This document shows positions 8,717 to 18,288 of a stretch of 54,796 bases of DNA, piece after piece. Origin of the DNA: an uncultured Bacilli bacterium (GTDB lineage: Bacteria > Bacillota_I > Bacilli_A > RF39 > UBA660); NCBI GenBank assembly GCA_947624565.1, contig CANQKX010000007.1, forward strand, positions 1-54,796, written 5' to 3'. A program made the position numbers and the translations under genes. The stretch's first letter is position 1; each line of letters starts with the position of its first letter. The notes below the pieces were generated by a model. It saw nothing but the letters and a program-made list of their open reading frames with translations. It had not been told where the DNA came from and searched no databases.

Positions 8717-9337
8717 TTATTTTTTTGTTTTACAAATTTCTTTTAACTTACATGTATCACATTCAGGTTTAATTGCTTTACAATAATATCTTCCAAAAAG
8801 TACTAATTGTTTATGTCTTTTATTCCAATTTTCTTTTTTAAATTTTCTTCTAAGTTTCATTTCTACATCTAATACAGAATCATTTTCTTTAGCAAGTCCT
8901 AATCTTTTACTTACTCTTTGTACATGCGTATCAACTGCTATATTAGGTTCTATTTCAAGTTCACCAAATACAACATTTACAGTTTTTCTACCTACTCCAG
9001 GCATACTCTCTAAATCTTTTCTTTTTCTTGGCATAATACCATCATATTTATCACATATAATAGTAGCTATTTGTTTTATATAATTTGCTTTTTTGTTATA
9101 AGAGCCAAGTTCTTTTACAATATTTTTTAAATCATCAATATTTGCATTTTTTAATTCTTCTAATGTTTTATATTTATTAAATAATACTTTTGTTACTTTA
9201 TTTACTCTTTTATCAGTAGTTTGAGCACTAAGCATAACAGCAATTAAAAGTTCATAGTCTTTAGTATAATTTAACTCACATCTTGGATTATCTATTAATT
9301 CATCAATATAATTTTCTATTAATTCTACTTTATTCAT
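8717..9337 (-). CDS. nth: Endonuclease III (DNA glycosylase/AP lyase)
   Basis: This base-excision repair enzyme removes oxidised pyrimidines and cleaves abasic sites. It has the usual length of 206 residues. The helix-hairpin-helix contains PGVGRKTVN with the catalytic Lys near residue 115, followed by the catalytic Asp in VDTHVQRVSKRLG. The C-terminal iron-sulfur loop has the exact spacing Cys-x6-Cys-x2-Cys-x5-Cys (residues about 186-203). Its ATG overlaps the hisS stop by one base (TAATG), indicating translational coupling. Confidence 0.95.
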   Translation of the reverse strand: MNKVELIENYIDELIDNPRCELNYTKDYELLIAVMLSAQTTDKRVNKVTKVLFNKYKTLEELKNANIDDLKNIVKELGSYNKKANYIKQIATIICDKYDGIMPRKRKDLESMPGVGRKTVNVVFGELEIEPNIAVDTHVQRVSKRLGLAKENDSVLDVEMKLRRKFKKENWNKRHKQLVLFGRYYCKAIKPECDTCKLKEICKTKK

Positions 9338-10587
9338 TATAAATTAACATCAAAGTAATCAATGATATCATCAATTGCTACTTTTCTTTCTTCTTTAGTT
9401 AAATTATCTCTTATTGTTAATTCATTACTACTTGCTTCTTCTTCACCAATTATAATTATTTGTTTTGCTTTATATCTATCTGCTTCTTTAAATTTAGATT
9501 TCATATTTTTATTTGATAAATCAAGATCAATTTTATACCCACACATTCTAAGTTTTTGTGCTAAATTAAGTGCATATCCATTTTCATTTTCAGAAATAGT
9601 TAATATATAACAATCAAGTTCATCATTTAAATTTAATTTAATTTCATTTGATTCAATTTCAGAAATAATTCTATCTAAACCAAATGCAAAACCAATCGCA
9701 GGAATATCAGGACCATCTAGTGATTTTAAAAGATCATTATATCTTCCACCACCACCAATTGATCCAAATTCATTTGTTTTAGTTACATATTCAAAAACTG
9801 TATTTGTATAATAATCTAATCCTCTAACTAAAGTATCATCTACTTCATAATCAATATCTAAAGAATCTAAATATTTTTTTACCTTATCAAAATGATCTTT
9901 TTCTTCTTCATTTAAATAATCTAAAATAGATGGAGCATTTTTAACTAATTTATTATTACAATCTATTTTGCAATCTAATATTCTAAGTGGATTTTTATCA
10001 AGTCTATTTTTACAATCATCACAAAAGTTATCTATATCACTCTTAAAATGATTTATTAATGCTTTTTTATATTTTTCTCTAGTTTGCATGCTACCTATTG
10101 AATTTAAAACTACCTTAACATCTCTTAAACCAAGTTCTTTTAAGAAGTTAACTCCTAAAGATATTACCTCAGCATCCATTATTGGATCATTAGATCCGTA
10201 ACTTTCAATACCCATTTGTCTAAGTTCTCTATATCTACCTTTTTGTGGTCTTTCATATCTAAACATTGAGCCAATATACCATAATTTAAGAGGTAATATA
10301 TTATATAATTTATCTTCAATTATTGCCCTTGCAACACCTGCGGTTGCTTCTGGTCTAATTGTATTTTTTCTATTTCCCCTATCTACAAAATCATAAGTTT
10401 CCTTAGTTACTATATCAGTTGTTTCTCCAACACCTCTATGATATAATTCACTTCTTTCAATTAAAGGAGTTTCTATATAACTATAATTATAACTTTCGCA
10501 TACAGCTTGAAATAATTTTTTTACATAATCGTGTTTTTTAGATATATCACCATAAACATCATATGTCCCTTTTAATTTTTGTATCAT
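9337..10587 (-). CDS. hisS: Histidine--tRNA ligase
   Basis: This class IIa synthetase charges tRNA-His. It begins MIQKLKGTYDV; I placed the start at 10587, because AGGAAGTG lies just upstream, rather than at an in-frame ATG six codons earlier. Motif 1 (IETPLIERSELYHRGVGE), motif 2 (RPEATAGVAR and GSMFRYERPQKGR) and the histidine loop GLDYYTNTVFEY near residue 258 are present, as is the GGGGRYNDL motif. The C-terminal anticodon-binding domain follows. A run of four Cys between residues 190 and 215 (FCDDCKNR, LDCKIDCNN) resembles the insertion seen in many Firmicute HisRS. Confidence 0.97.
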   Translation of the reverse strand: MIQKLKGTYDVYGDISKKHDYVKKLFQAVCESYNYSYIETPLIERSELYHRGVGETTDIVTKETYDFVDRGNRKNTIRPEATAGVARAIIEDKLYNILPLKLWYIGSMFRYERPQKGRYRELRQMGIESYGSNDPIMDAEVISLGVNFLKELGLRDVKVVLNSIGSMQTREKYKKALINHFKSDIDNFCDDCKNRLDKNPLRILDCKIDCNNKLVKNAPSILDYLNEEEKDHFDKVKKYLDSLDIDYEVDDTLVRGLDYYTNTVFEYVTKTNEFGSIGGGGRYNDLLKSLDGPDIPAIGFAFGLDRIISEIESNEIKLNLNDELDCYILTISENENGYALNLAQKLRMCGYKIDLDLSNKNMKSKFKEADRYKAKQIIIIGEEEASSNELTIRDNLTKEERKVAIDDIIDYFDVNL

Positions 10588-10633
10588 TGTAACACTTCCT
10601 ATCATAAAAATTATATCATATTTATTACTTTTT

Positions 10634-11407
10634 TTATAGATATTTACTTATATTTTCATCAGTATACCTTAAGGTATATTCTTTTAAATTATAAATATCT
10701 TCTAAAGATGTAATTGCAAAATTAATCCAGTCATTCATTCCTTTTCTTACTATTTTAACATCTTCCTTTTTTATTTCTTTTATATTGATAATATCATTTA
10801 TATATTTCTTTTTATATTTTTTAAATAATTCTATTTTATTTTTTGGATGAATTACATCAAATTTTTGTATTTCTATATAAGAATCATCAAGTTCTTCGTC
10901 ACTTACATCTTCATTTTCATCATCATCTTCTGAATATTCTTCATTGTCAGTATTACCTATATATAATTCATATTCATATTCTTGTTGAATTGATGGAATT
11001 GTACTAAGTACACTACTATGTACTTTATATTCTAAATCTTGTTCAAATAAACTAGGATTATCTTCATTATTATCAAAATTTGTATATTCAAATAAGCTTG
11101 ATTTTATATCAGGATATAATACTTCATCAATATATTCAGAAAAATCTTGAATATCATTAAAATCTATATAATTTGCTGCATAAATTAAACCTTTAACATA
11201 CCTAATTCTATTTAATTTTTCATATTTTTTATTTAATACATATGATCTTAATATATACTTTCTTACATATTGTACATTAGGAAGTACTTTAGCAAAGTAT
11301 TTTTCTACCTCATCTGCATCTTTTACTTTTCTTTTAAATAATGGTATATTATCAAGACTAAATAATCCTCTTTTATAAAATTCTACTCCATAACTAAATT
11401 TTTCCAT
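10634..11407 (-). CDS. Hypothetical protein with acidic central stretch, 257 aa
   Basis: I do not recognise this protein. It looks soluble and cytoplasmic. The N-terminal half (about 1-110) is rich in Tyr, Lys and Arg. A strongly acidic stretch of Glu, Asp and Asn follows at residues about 155-175, and the C-terminal 70 residues are again basic and helical. It has no Cys and no known motif. It sits about 45 bases upstream of hisS on the same strand and may be cotranscribed with it. The start has a GGGGAG site. Its function is unknown. Confidence 0.65.
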   Translation of the reverse strand: MEKFSYGVEFYKRGLFSLDNIPLFKRKVKDADEVEKYFAKVLPNVQYVRKYILRSYVLNKKYEKLNRIRYVKGLIYAANYIDFNDIQDFSEYIDEVLYPDIKSSLFEYTNFDNNEDNPSLFEQDLEYKVHSSVLSTIPSIQQEYEYELYIGNTDNEEYSEDDDENEDVSDEELDDSYIEIQKFDVIHPKNKIELFKKYKKKYINDIINIKEIKKEDVKIVRKGMNDWINFAITSLEDIYNLKEYTLRYTDENISKYL

Positions 11408-11456
11408 AAAACTCCCCTACTACTAACTGTAAAATTATTATACTATAAATAATTAA

Positions 11457-11483
11457 AAAAACAAGTACTTATATCTTGTTTTT
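11457..11483 (-). terminator. Terminator after pgsA
   Basis: AAAAACAAG (11457-11465) pairs with CTTGTTTTT (11475-11483). On the minus strand the stem is followed by a T-rich tract. It overlaps the pgsA stop region and closes the rel-to-pgsA gene group. Confidence 0.75.
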
Positions 11484-11972
11484 CAGTATTTTTAATATAA
11501 AGAACACCTCAGGAACAAATAACAAAATAGCAAATATTAAAAATATACTAGATACTATATTCCACTTACCAATTAATAAAACAATCGCTAAAGATATAAT
11601 ATGCAAATTTGTTTTGACTTTACCATATATATTGGATTTTAATATAATTTTTGTTTTTTTTGCATATGCAATTGCAAATACAATAGATAAAAAATCTCTG
11701 AAAAATATAATTAAAGTCCAGTAAGGTATTATTTTTTTTATAAGTAAAACTATTGTTAAAGACAACATTAAAAATTTATCTGCAATACCATCTGCCACTT
11801 TACCAAATACGGTACAATTGTTATATTTCCTTGCAAGATAGCCATCAAAAAAATCTGTAATTGCAAGCAAAATAAATATTAACAATGATTCTAAACAAAT
11901 TCCCTTATTATATATTATTAATACAAGAGGAATCGTACCAATTATTCTTAAAATTGTTAAAAAATTTGACAT
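11469..11972 (-). CDS. pgsA: CDP-alcohol phosphatidyltransferase (phosphatidylglycerophosphate synthase-like)
   Basis: This is a membrane enzyme that probably makes phosphatidylglycerol phosphate from CDP-diacylglycerol and glycerol-3-phosphate. The CDP-OH-P signature DG-x2-AR-x8-G-x3-D-x3-D is complete, running from DGYLAR to ADGIAD near residues 42-65. Five to six hydrophobic segments surround it, and the 167-residue length is typical. The start follows GGGGGTGCTATG. Other members of this superfamily, such as cardiolipin synthase-type enzymes, cannot be excluded. It follows an AI-2E family gene by eight bases. Confidence 0.88.
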   Translation of the reverse strand: MSNFLTILRIIGTIPLVLIIYNKGICLESLLIFILLAITDFFDGYLARKYNNCTVFGKVADGIADKFLMLSLTIVLLIKKIIPYWTLIIFFRDFLSIVFAIAYAKKTKIILKSNIYGKVKTNLHIISLAIVLLIGKWNIVSSIFLIFAILLFVPEVFFILKILKNKI

Positions 11973-11980
11973 AGCACCCC

Positions 11981-13033
11981 CTAAATTTTTTCTTTTATAT
12001 TCTCTATTTTCTTTGATATATCTCCTTTATAATGTCTATAAATTGTTCTAAGTATTATTGTTAATGGAAGTGCAATTAAGATACCTACAAATCCACCTAA
12101 AACGCCACCTGTAAATACTGCAAATATTGTAAGAAGTGGAGATATATTATTTGTTTTACCATATATTTTTGGACTTATTACATATCCATCTATATTTGGC
12201 AAAACAAGTGCTATTACTAGAGTAAATATAAATAATGTTGGACTAACTACAGAAGCAATCATAAGAGCAATAACATTTACTATAAAACCACCAAAATAAG
12301 GTATTAATGTAGAAACAGATGATAATACACCAAGAAGCAAAAAATTTGGATGTCCAACTAGATAATATATTATAGTATATTCAAAAAATTGTATTAATAT
12401 AGTTAAAAATAATCCTTTAAAATATTGAGTTGTTTCATAATCAATTTGAGTAACTAAATTAAATGTTTTTTTACCTTTTTTTCTAAAATAATCTTCTACA
12501 TTATTTCTTATTTTATCCATATCAATTAAAAAATAAATAAAACATACAAATACAATTATAAAATTGCTAATAAAATTAATTGATGAATTAACTATACTTA
12601 CTGCTCCATCTGATATATACTTCCCTACATTATATGAAATTTTACTAAAAATATCTGATAAAGTTGTTCTAATTGGACTAACATCAATGTCAAATTTACT
12701 ACTAACATCACTTAAAAATGTCATTATGCTACTAAATAAAGATATTAATTGTTCAGAAAATATAGGTACTAAAGAATAAATTATTATTACCAAAAATGAT
12801 ATTGTTGTTACTACAATAATTGTTATTGCAATAGGCTTTGGTATTTTCTTTCTTTGTAAAAATTTTAAAAATGGATAAAAGGCATATGATATAGCAAAAG
12901 CAATTATAAATGGTTTTAATACTGCAAGTAATTTTACAAACACATTACCCCATAAATCTCTAAGTAAAAATAACACATATATAATAAGTAATATTAATAA
13001 TATATTTACTAATTTATAATTTGTTCTTTTCAT
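11981..13033 (-). CDS. AI-2E family transporter (membrane protein), copy 2
   Basis: This second member of the AI-2E/PerM family has 350 residues. It starts with two membrane segments, has a soluble middle (about residues 90-150), and ends with several hydrophobic helices containing GGFIVNVIAL, DGYVISPKIYGK and GILIALPLTI. The glycine-rich final helices and the P-K-x-x-G motif are as in the family. It lies four bases downstream of dtd and eight upstream of pgsA, so the three genes are probably one transcript with rel upstream. The start follows AAAGGTGAAAAAATG. Confidence 0.85.
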   Translation of the reverse strand: MKRTNYKLVNILLILLIIYVLFLLRDLWGNVFVKLLAVLKPFIIAFAISYAFYPFLKFLQRKKIPKPIAITIIVVTTISFLVIIIYSLVPIFSEQLISLFSSIMTFLSDVSSKFDIDVSPIRTTLSDIFSKISYNVGKYISDGAVSIVNSSINFISNFIIVFVCFIYFLIDMDKIRNNVEDYFRKKGKKTFNLVTQIDYETTQYFKGLFLTILIQFFEYTIIYYLVGHPNFLLLGVLSSVSTLIPYFGGFIVNVIALMIASVVSPTLFIFTLVIALVLPNIDGYVISPKIYGKTNNISPLLTIFAVFTGGVLGGFVGILIALPLTIILRTIYRHYKGDISKKIENIKEKI

Positions 13034-13037
13034 TTTT

Positions 13038-13481
13038 TCACCTTTCTTTTGAATCTATTATTATTGTAACAGGTCCATCATTTATTAAATTAACTTCCAT
13101 ATGTGATCCAAACTTACCAAATTCAACTTTTAAATCAGTTTTAAGCAATTCTTCTTTAAATTTTTCAAATAAAATATTAGCACTTTTAAAATCTAATGCA
13201 TTTGAAAATGATGGCCTATTTCCATGTCTACAATCTGCATATAATGTAAAATTAGGAATAATTAATATTTCACCATTAATATCTTTTATAGAAAGATTCA
13301 TCTTATTATTTTCTTCAAATATTCTTAAATTCAATATTTTATTAATTAAATAATTAATATCATTTATAGTATCATTATATGTTATACCTAGTAAAATCAT
13401 TAATCCTCTATTAACATTTTTACTTTCTTTATTATCAATTAATACACTTGATTTTAATGTTCTTTGCATGATAACTTTCAT
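13038..13481 (-). CDS. dtd: D-aminoacyl-tRNA deacylase
   Basis: This enzyme hydrolyses D-aminoacyl-tRNAs such as D-Tyr-tRNA. I placed the start at 13481 (MKVIMQR), because AAAGGAGGA lies 7-15 bases upstream; a 16-codon upstream extension is only an open frame. The protein has 147 residues, as in the family. It shows the Gly-cisPro motif NDGPVT near the C-terminus and the FTLYADCRHGNRPSF segment. The usual SQFT motif reads PNFT, an unusual change. In Bacillus dtd also follows rel directly, as here. Confidence 0.92.
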   Translation of the reverse strand: MKVIMQRTLKSSVLIDNKESKNVNRGLMILLGITYNDTINDINYLINKILNLRIFEENNKMNLSIKDINGEILIIPNFTLYADCRHGNRPSFSNALDFKSANILFEKFKEELLKTDLKVEFGKFGSHMEVNLINDGPVTIIIDSKER

Positions 13482-13521
13482 AATTTTTCCTCCTTTGATA
13501 ATTCTATCATTTATGAAAATT

Positions 13522-13545
13522 AAAAACAAGATTTATCTTGTTTTT
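13522..13545 (-). terminator. Terminator after rel
   Basis: AAAAACAAGA (13522-13531), a four-base loop and TCTTGTTTTT (13536-13545) form a ten-pair stem that overlaps the rel stop, followed by T-rich sequence on the minus strand. It lies between rel and dtd, so dtd may be expressed by read-through or its own promoter. Confidence 0.75.
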
Positions 13546-15685
13546 AATTACACATTCTTCTAACATTTATTACGCCAACTATTTGGTTTAACAAATTTAA
13601 ATATTTGTTTAACGATTCAACATCTGCTACATCAATTACAATATTATATGAAATATTATCTAAATTTATTTTTGTATCAATATTTAATACATTTATATTT
13701 AATCCGCTTGTTTTACTAATAATATCTACTAATAAATTATCTTTTTTATTTGTAATTATATTGATTTTTGTTTGAAATTTTGTTGTAATATCATTATTCC
13801 AAGAAACATCTATTATTCTTTCATTCATATACTTTAAATTATGACAAGTTTTTGTATGCACTATTATACCATTACCTCTTGATATATATCCAACTATAGG
13901 ATCACCTTTAATTGGCATACAACAATTTGCTAAAGTTACTTTTACATTATCTATACCATTAACTAAAACATCATTTTTTAATTCTATTGTTTTAATATTT
14001 CTTTTAGATATCTTATTAAGAACATACTCCTCTTTATCAATAGTTTGTGAAAAAGGAATATTTACTACAGTATTTGCAGAAAATTTACCCGTTCCTATAT
14101 TTAAATTAAGTTCATTTTCATCAGTTACTTTTAACTCTTTTATTATAAAATCGATATTATCATAAAATTCACTAGTTGATATTTTTTTCCTTCTAAGTTC
14201 TTTTAATAATAAATCTTTACCTTTTTCTATTGCTTTTTCTTTATCAATTTTAGAAAAAAATGCTTTTATTTTGTTCTTTGTTTGATTAGATTTTACTATA
14301 TTTAGCCATTCTTTAGATGGGGTAGAATTTTTATTAGTATTTATTTTTACAATATCTCCATTTTGAAGTTCATAATTAAGTGGGACAATATTGTCATTTA
14401 CAATTGCTCCAACCATAGTTTCTCCTATTTTAGTATGAACCCTATATGCAAAATCTATTGGTGTTGCTCCTGAAGGAAGTTCAAAAACATCGCCTTTTGG
14501 TGTATATACATATATATTTTCACCAAGTACATCACTTTGAACTGATTTAACAAATTCTTCATCACTAACATCTTCATTATTTAATTCCATTATATTTCTA
14601 AATAATTGAAGTTTTTGTTCCATAGAATTTTGTATTTTCTTACCCTGTTCTTTGTATGACCAATGTGATGCGATTCCTCTTTCAGCAACTTTATCCATAT
14701 CAAATGTTCTAATTTGTATTTCATATGGTTTACCATCAAATCCAAATACAGTTGTATGAAGTGATTGATACATATTAGTTTTTGGATTTGCAATATAATC
14801 CTTAAATCTTTTTGGCAAAGGTTTATATTTAGCATGTATTAATCCTAAAACTTGATAACACTCTGCCTTAGTATTTACAATTACTCTTAATGCATAAATA
14901 TCATATATATCAGATATTTTTTTACCCTTTTGTAATTTATTATATATAGAATAAATACTTTTTGCTCTTCCTTTAATTTCAAAATCAATATTATTTTCTA
15001 TTAATATATCTGATACCCTTTTTTTCATTTCATTAACTGATAGATCTCTTTGTTCTTTTGTACTATTTAATTCTTCTTCTATTGATTTATATACATCAGG
15101 TTTTGAATACTTTAAAGATAATTCCTCAAGTTCTGATTTTATATGTGATAATCCTAATCTATGTGCAATTGGGGCAAGTATTTCTAAAGTTTCTTTTGCC
15201 TTAGCAACTTGATTTTCTTTTGGAATTGCCCATAATGTTCTCATATTATGACATCTTTCAGCTAGTTTAATTATAATTATCCTAACATCTTCTGTAAGTC
15301 CTACAAGTATTTTTTTATAATAATTTATCATATTTTCATTTTCTGCAGATAAACTAAGTTTATTTATCGTAGTTATACCATTAACTAAATATGTTATTTC
15401 ATCACCAAATACCTTCTTAACATCTTCTATAGTGCTATCTCCTTTATGAATAACATCATGAAGTAAAGCAGTACAAATAGTATCACTATCAGCATTTAAA
15501 CTAGTTAAAATATATGCAACATTAAGAGGGTGAAGAATATAATCTTCACCTGATAACCTTTTTTGATTTTTATGTACATTATACGCAAAATCGTATGCTT
15601 TTTTAATATTATTAATTTCATCTTCATCTTCTATATAATCTATAGATGAAATTAATTCATCTATTGTTTTTATTTCTTTTATCAT
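13544..15685 (-). CDS. rel: RelA/SpoT family (p)ppGpp synthetase with degenerate hydrolase site
   Basis: This long-form RSH protein of 713 residues controls the stringent response. The domain order is HD hydrolase (about 25-175), synthetase (about 230-345), TGS (about 385-450, with VYTPKGDVFELP), zinc-finger-like domain (NCCMPIKGD) and C-terminal ACT. The synthetase looks intact: GRAKSIYSIYNK, DIYALRVIV, YQSLHTTV and EIQIRT are all present. The hydrolase does not. Rel enzymes carry HDxxED, and here the segment reads HDVIHKGD, so the catalytic Glu-Asp pair is gone. The later metal Asp in KLADRLHNM is Glu (KLAERCHNM). I infer a synthetase-only or synthetase-biased protein. The start has AAGGAATG. 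Confidence 0.95.
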   Translation of the reverse strand: MIKEIKTIDELISSIDYIEDEDEINNIKKAYDFAYNVHKNQKRLSGEDYILHPLNVAYILTSLNADSDTICTALLHDVIHKGDSTIEDVKKVFGDEITYLVNGITTINKLSLSAENENMINYYKKILVGLTEDVRIIIIKLAERCHNMRTLWAIPKENQVAKAKETLEILAPIAHRLGLSHIKSELEELSLKYSKPDVYKSIEEELNSTKEQRDLSVNEMKKRVSDILIENNIDFEIKGRAKSIYSIYNKLQKGKKISDIYDIYALRVIVNTKAECYQVLGLIHAKYKPLPKRFKDYIANPKTNMYQSLHTTVFGFDGKPYEIQIRTFDMDKVAERGIASHWSYKEQGKKIQNSMEQKLQLFRNIMELNNEDVSDEEFVKSVQSDVLGENIYVYTPKGDVFELPSGATPIDFAYRVHTKIGETMVGAIVNDNIVPLNYELQNGDIVKINTNKNSTPSKEWLNIVKSNQTKNKIKAFFSKIDKEKAIEKGKDLLLKELRRKKISTSEFYDNIDFIIKELKVTDENELNLNIGTGKFSANTVVNIPFSQTIDKEEYVLNKISKRNIKTIELKNDVLVNGIDNVKVTLANCCMPIKGDPIVGYISRGNGIIVHTKTCHNLKYMNERIIDVSWNNDITTKFQTKINIITNKKDNLLVDIISKTSGLNINVLNIDTKINLDNISYNIVIDVADVESLNKYLNLLNQIVGVINVRRMCN

Positions 15686-15699
15686 TAAATCATTCCTTT

Positions 15700-18276
15700 T
15701 TATGAATTGATTCCTTTAACTAAAAGTTCATCAGGAGACTTTTTTATTTCCTTTTTAACTTTTTTAGGCTTATTCTTTTTTTCTTTTAATTCTAATCTTA
15801 TCCAAATTTGTGCAGATAACAATACTGATGAATATACACCTGCGATTAAACCAAATAATATGGCAATATCAAATTCAAATATCTGTCTTGCACCTAATAA
15901 AAGTAATACAATAATTGGAATCATAGTTGTTATTGTAGTATTAATTGTTCTAAATAAAGTTTGTTTAATACTTTCATTAACAATATAATTATATTCTTCT
16001 TTTGATTTCTTTTTACCTTTATTATTTGCAATATTTTCTCTAATTCTATCAAATATAACTATAGTATTATTTATTGAATAACCTACTATTGTTAATATTG
16101 ATGCGATGAACATTGTATTAATTTCAACATTAAATATTGAAAATAAACATATCATCATTATTACATCATGTAATAATGCAATTATAGCACTTATAGCATA
16201 ACTAAATTTATATCTAAATGAAATATATATTGATATACCTAAAAACGCAATTAAAAGTGCAATTATAGCATTTTTTATTAAATCTCTTTTTACTACATTA
16301 GATACAACTGAAATTTCAGTTTTAGCATCGTATTTATCTTCAAATGTATTTTTAACTAATTTTATATTTTTTTCATCTAATACATCATCTATTTTAACAT
16401 ATGTATTATTATCACTTCTTGTTATATCTGATACTTCATATCCAAATTCTTTTATATCATTTTTTATATCCTTATCAGATATAGTTTTTTCACTAACTAT
16501 TGTTATATCTGATCCACCTTTAAAATCTACACCTATATTAATTCCTGTTATTATAGTTACAACTATAGCAAGAATGAAACATATAATAGGTGCGATAAAA
16601 TGTTTCTTAAAGTTCTTAACATAACTAAACTTAGAAGTTTTTTCTTCTTTTTCTTTATAATTTACAAATGAGGCTTTTTTATCATCAAAATAACTTGTAT
16701 TTACAAATAATTTCATAATAAATCTATTAATCATAATAATTATGAACATAGTCATTAATATATTTATAATTAACATTGTTGCAAATCCTTTTACTGAACT
16801 TTCACCAAATGCAAATAATATAAGAGCAATTATTAATGTAGTTACATTAGCATCAAATATAGAAGAAAATGAATTCTTATTACCATTTACAAATGCTGTT
16901 TTTAAACTTCTTCCTTTTCTTAATTCTTCTTTTATTCTTTCATTAGTAATTACACATGCATCAACTGCCATACCAATACCTAATATTAATGCTGCTATTC
17001 CAGTAAGTGTTAAAACACCTTCAATCAAGTAAAATATTAATAATACTACACATGTATATATAAGTACTGATAATGATGAAATAAATCCAGAAAATCTATA
17101 GCATAAAATCATAAATACAATTATTAATAAAATTCCAATAACACCAGCAATAGCTGTTTTATTTAAAGAATTTTCACCAAATGAAGCCGCAACTGTCTTA
17201 GATGATAATTCTTTATATTTTACATTTGATGATCCAGAATTAATTAAATCAACTAATGTTTTTGCTTGTTCATATGTAAAATTACCTTGTATTATAACGT
17301 TACTACTAAATCCTTCACTTACAGTAGCAGCAGATAAACATTTAACAGTATTTTCATTTTCAAAATTACCACAATCAGCAGTTTTATAACTATCACCCAT
17401 TGATTTATCAAAATCAAGCCATATAACTATAAGTCTATCACTTGTTTGACTAATAGAACTTGTTACTTCATAAAATAAATCTTTATCTTTTACATTAAGT
17501 AAAATTGCTGGATTACCGCTTTCATCTTGTGATACTTTAGCACCTGATATTACATCTTTATCCATTAACTTATTATCACTACTATCTCTAAATGTTAATT
17601 CACCAGTTATAGTAATATAATCTCTTGCTTCATCAGGATTAGTAATACCTGCTAATTTAACTCTTATCTTATCATTTCCTTCAATTGATATTTCAGGTTC
17701 AGATACACCCAATTTATCAATTCTTCTAAGCATTGTTTTATAAGCACTTTCTAAATCTTCTTTTGTTAATTTACCTTTTTCATCTGCAGGTGATACTTTA
17801 TATAAAATCTCAAAACCACCTTTTAAATCAAGACCTTTAGTAATATTATTAAATATAAAAGGAATAGATATAGTACTTACTATAGTAACTGTTAATATAA
17901 CTATTAAAACAGTTGCTAGTCTAAATCCTTTTCTATCATAATTTACTGTAATATCATATTTATCTTTATTAAATCCTAAAATCAAATAAAATATAATAGG
18001 TAAAATAATCATTCCAAATATAAATAAATTAGATTTATTAAACTTTTTACCTAACTTTATATTTAAATATATCCAAAGCCATATATTAACTGGAGATATA
18101 ATAAACCCAAATATATAATACCATTTTAAATCTACTAACGATAATAATTTAATAAAATTATATATGGGTATATAGGCATACAACCTTTTTATATTAGCCT
18201 TTTTAAAAATATTTGAAACAATAAAACAAGATAACAAATAAATAAATAAACAACTAAGTATAACTACTAACTTCAT
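15700..18276 (-). CDS. secDF: SecDF protein-export protein with extra N-terminal membrane domain
   Basis: This single-chain SecD-SecF uses the proton gradient to assist Sec-dependent export. The SecD part starts near residue 113 (RKGFRLATVL) and contains GLDLKGGFEILY and GIGMAVDACVITNERI. The SecF part contains GVDFKGGSDITI near residue 600 and GYSINNTIVIFDRIREN. Ahead of this, about 110 residues form three to four extra membrane helices with IPIYNFIKLL, PVNIWLWIYL and LPIIFYLILGF. These resemble the small four-helix DUF5684-type membrane domains. The extension is in frame from an ATG with AGGAAGGTGAAAAA ahead. At 858 residues it is longer than Bacillus SecDF (about 737). A short ComN-like gene lies upstream. 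Confidence 0.93.
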   Translation of the reverse strand: MKLVVILSCLFIYLLSCFIVSNIFKKANIKRLYAYIPIYNFIKLLSLVDLKWYYIFGFIISPVNIWLWIYLNIKLGKKFNKSNLFIFGMIILPIIFYLILGFNKDKYDITVNYDRKGFRLATVLIVILTVTIVSTISIPFIFNNITKGLDLKGGFEILYKVSPADEKGKLTKEDLESAYKTMLRRIDKLGVSEPEISIEGNDKIRVKLAGITNPDEARDYITITGELTFRDSSDNKLMDKDVISGAKVSQDESGNPAILLNVKDKDLFYEVTSSISQTSDRLIVIWLDFDKSMGDSYKTADCGNFENENTVKCLSAATVSEGFSSNVIIQGNFTYEQAKTLVDLINSGSSNVKYKELSSKTVAASFGENSLNKTAIAGVIGILLIIVFMILCYRFSGFISSLSVLIYTCVVLLIFYLIEGVLTLTGIAALILGIGMAVDACVITNERIKEELRKGRSLKTAFVNGNKNSFSSIFDANVTTLIIALILFAFGESSVKGFATMLIINILMTMFIIIMINRFIMKLFVNTSYFDDKKASFVNYKEKEEKTSKFSYVKNFKKHFIAPIICFILAIVVTIITGINIGVDFKGGSDITIVSEKTISDKDIKNDIKEFGYEVSDITRSDNNTYVKIDDVLDEKNIKLVKNTFEDKYDAKTEISVVSNVVKRDLIKNAIIALLIAFLGISIYISFRYKFSYAISAIIALLHDVIMMICLFSIFNVEINTMFIASILTIVGYSINNTIVIFDRIRENIANNKGKKKSKEEYNYIVNESIKQTLFRTINTTITTMIPIIVLLLLGARQIFEFDIAILFGLIAGVYSSVLLSAQIWIRLELKEKKNKPKKVKKEIKKSPDELLVKGINS

Positions 18277-18288
18277 TTTTTCACCTTC

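Noticed and set aside
10588-10633. T-box riboswitch before hisS or aspS
   Set aside because: Upstream gaps are too short, and no T-box sequence or specifier stem is visible.
14590-14835. Minus-strand 81-codon frame inside rel
   Set aside because: It overlaps the rel synthetase region in another frame; the rel frame has all the family motifs.
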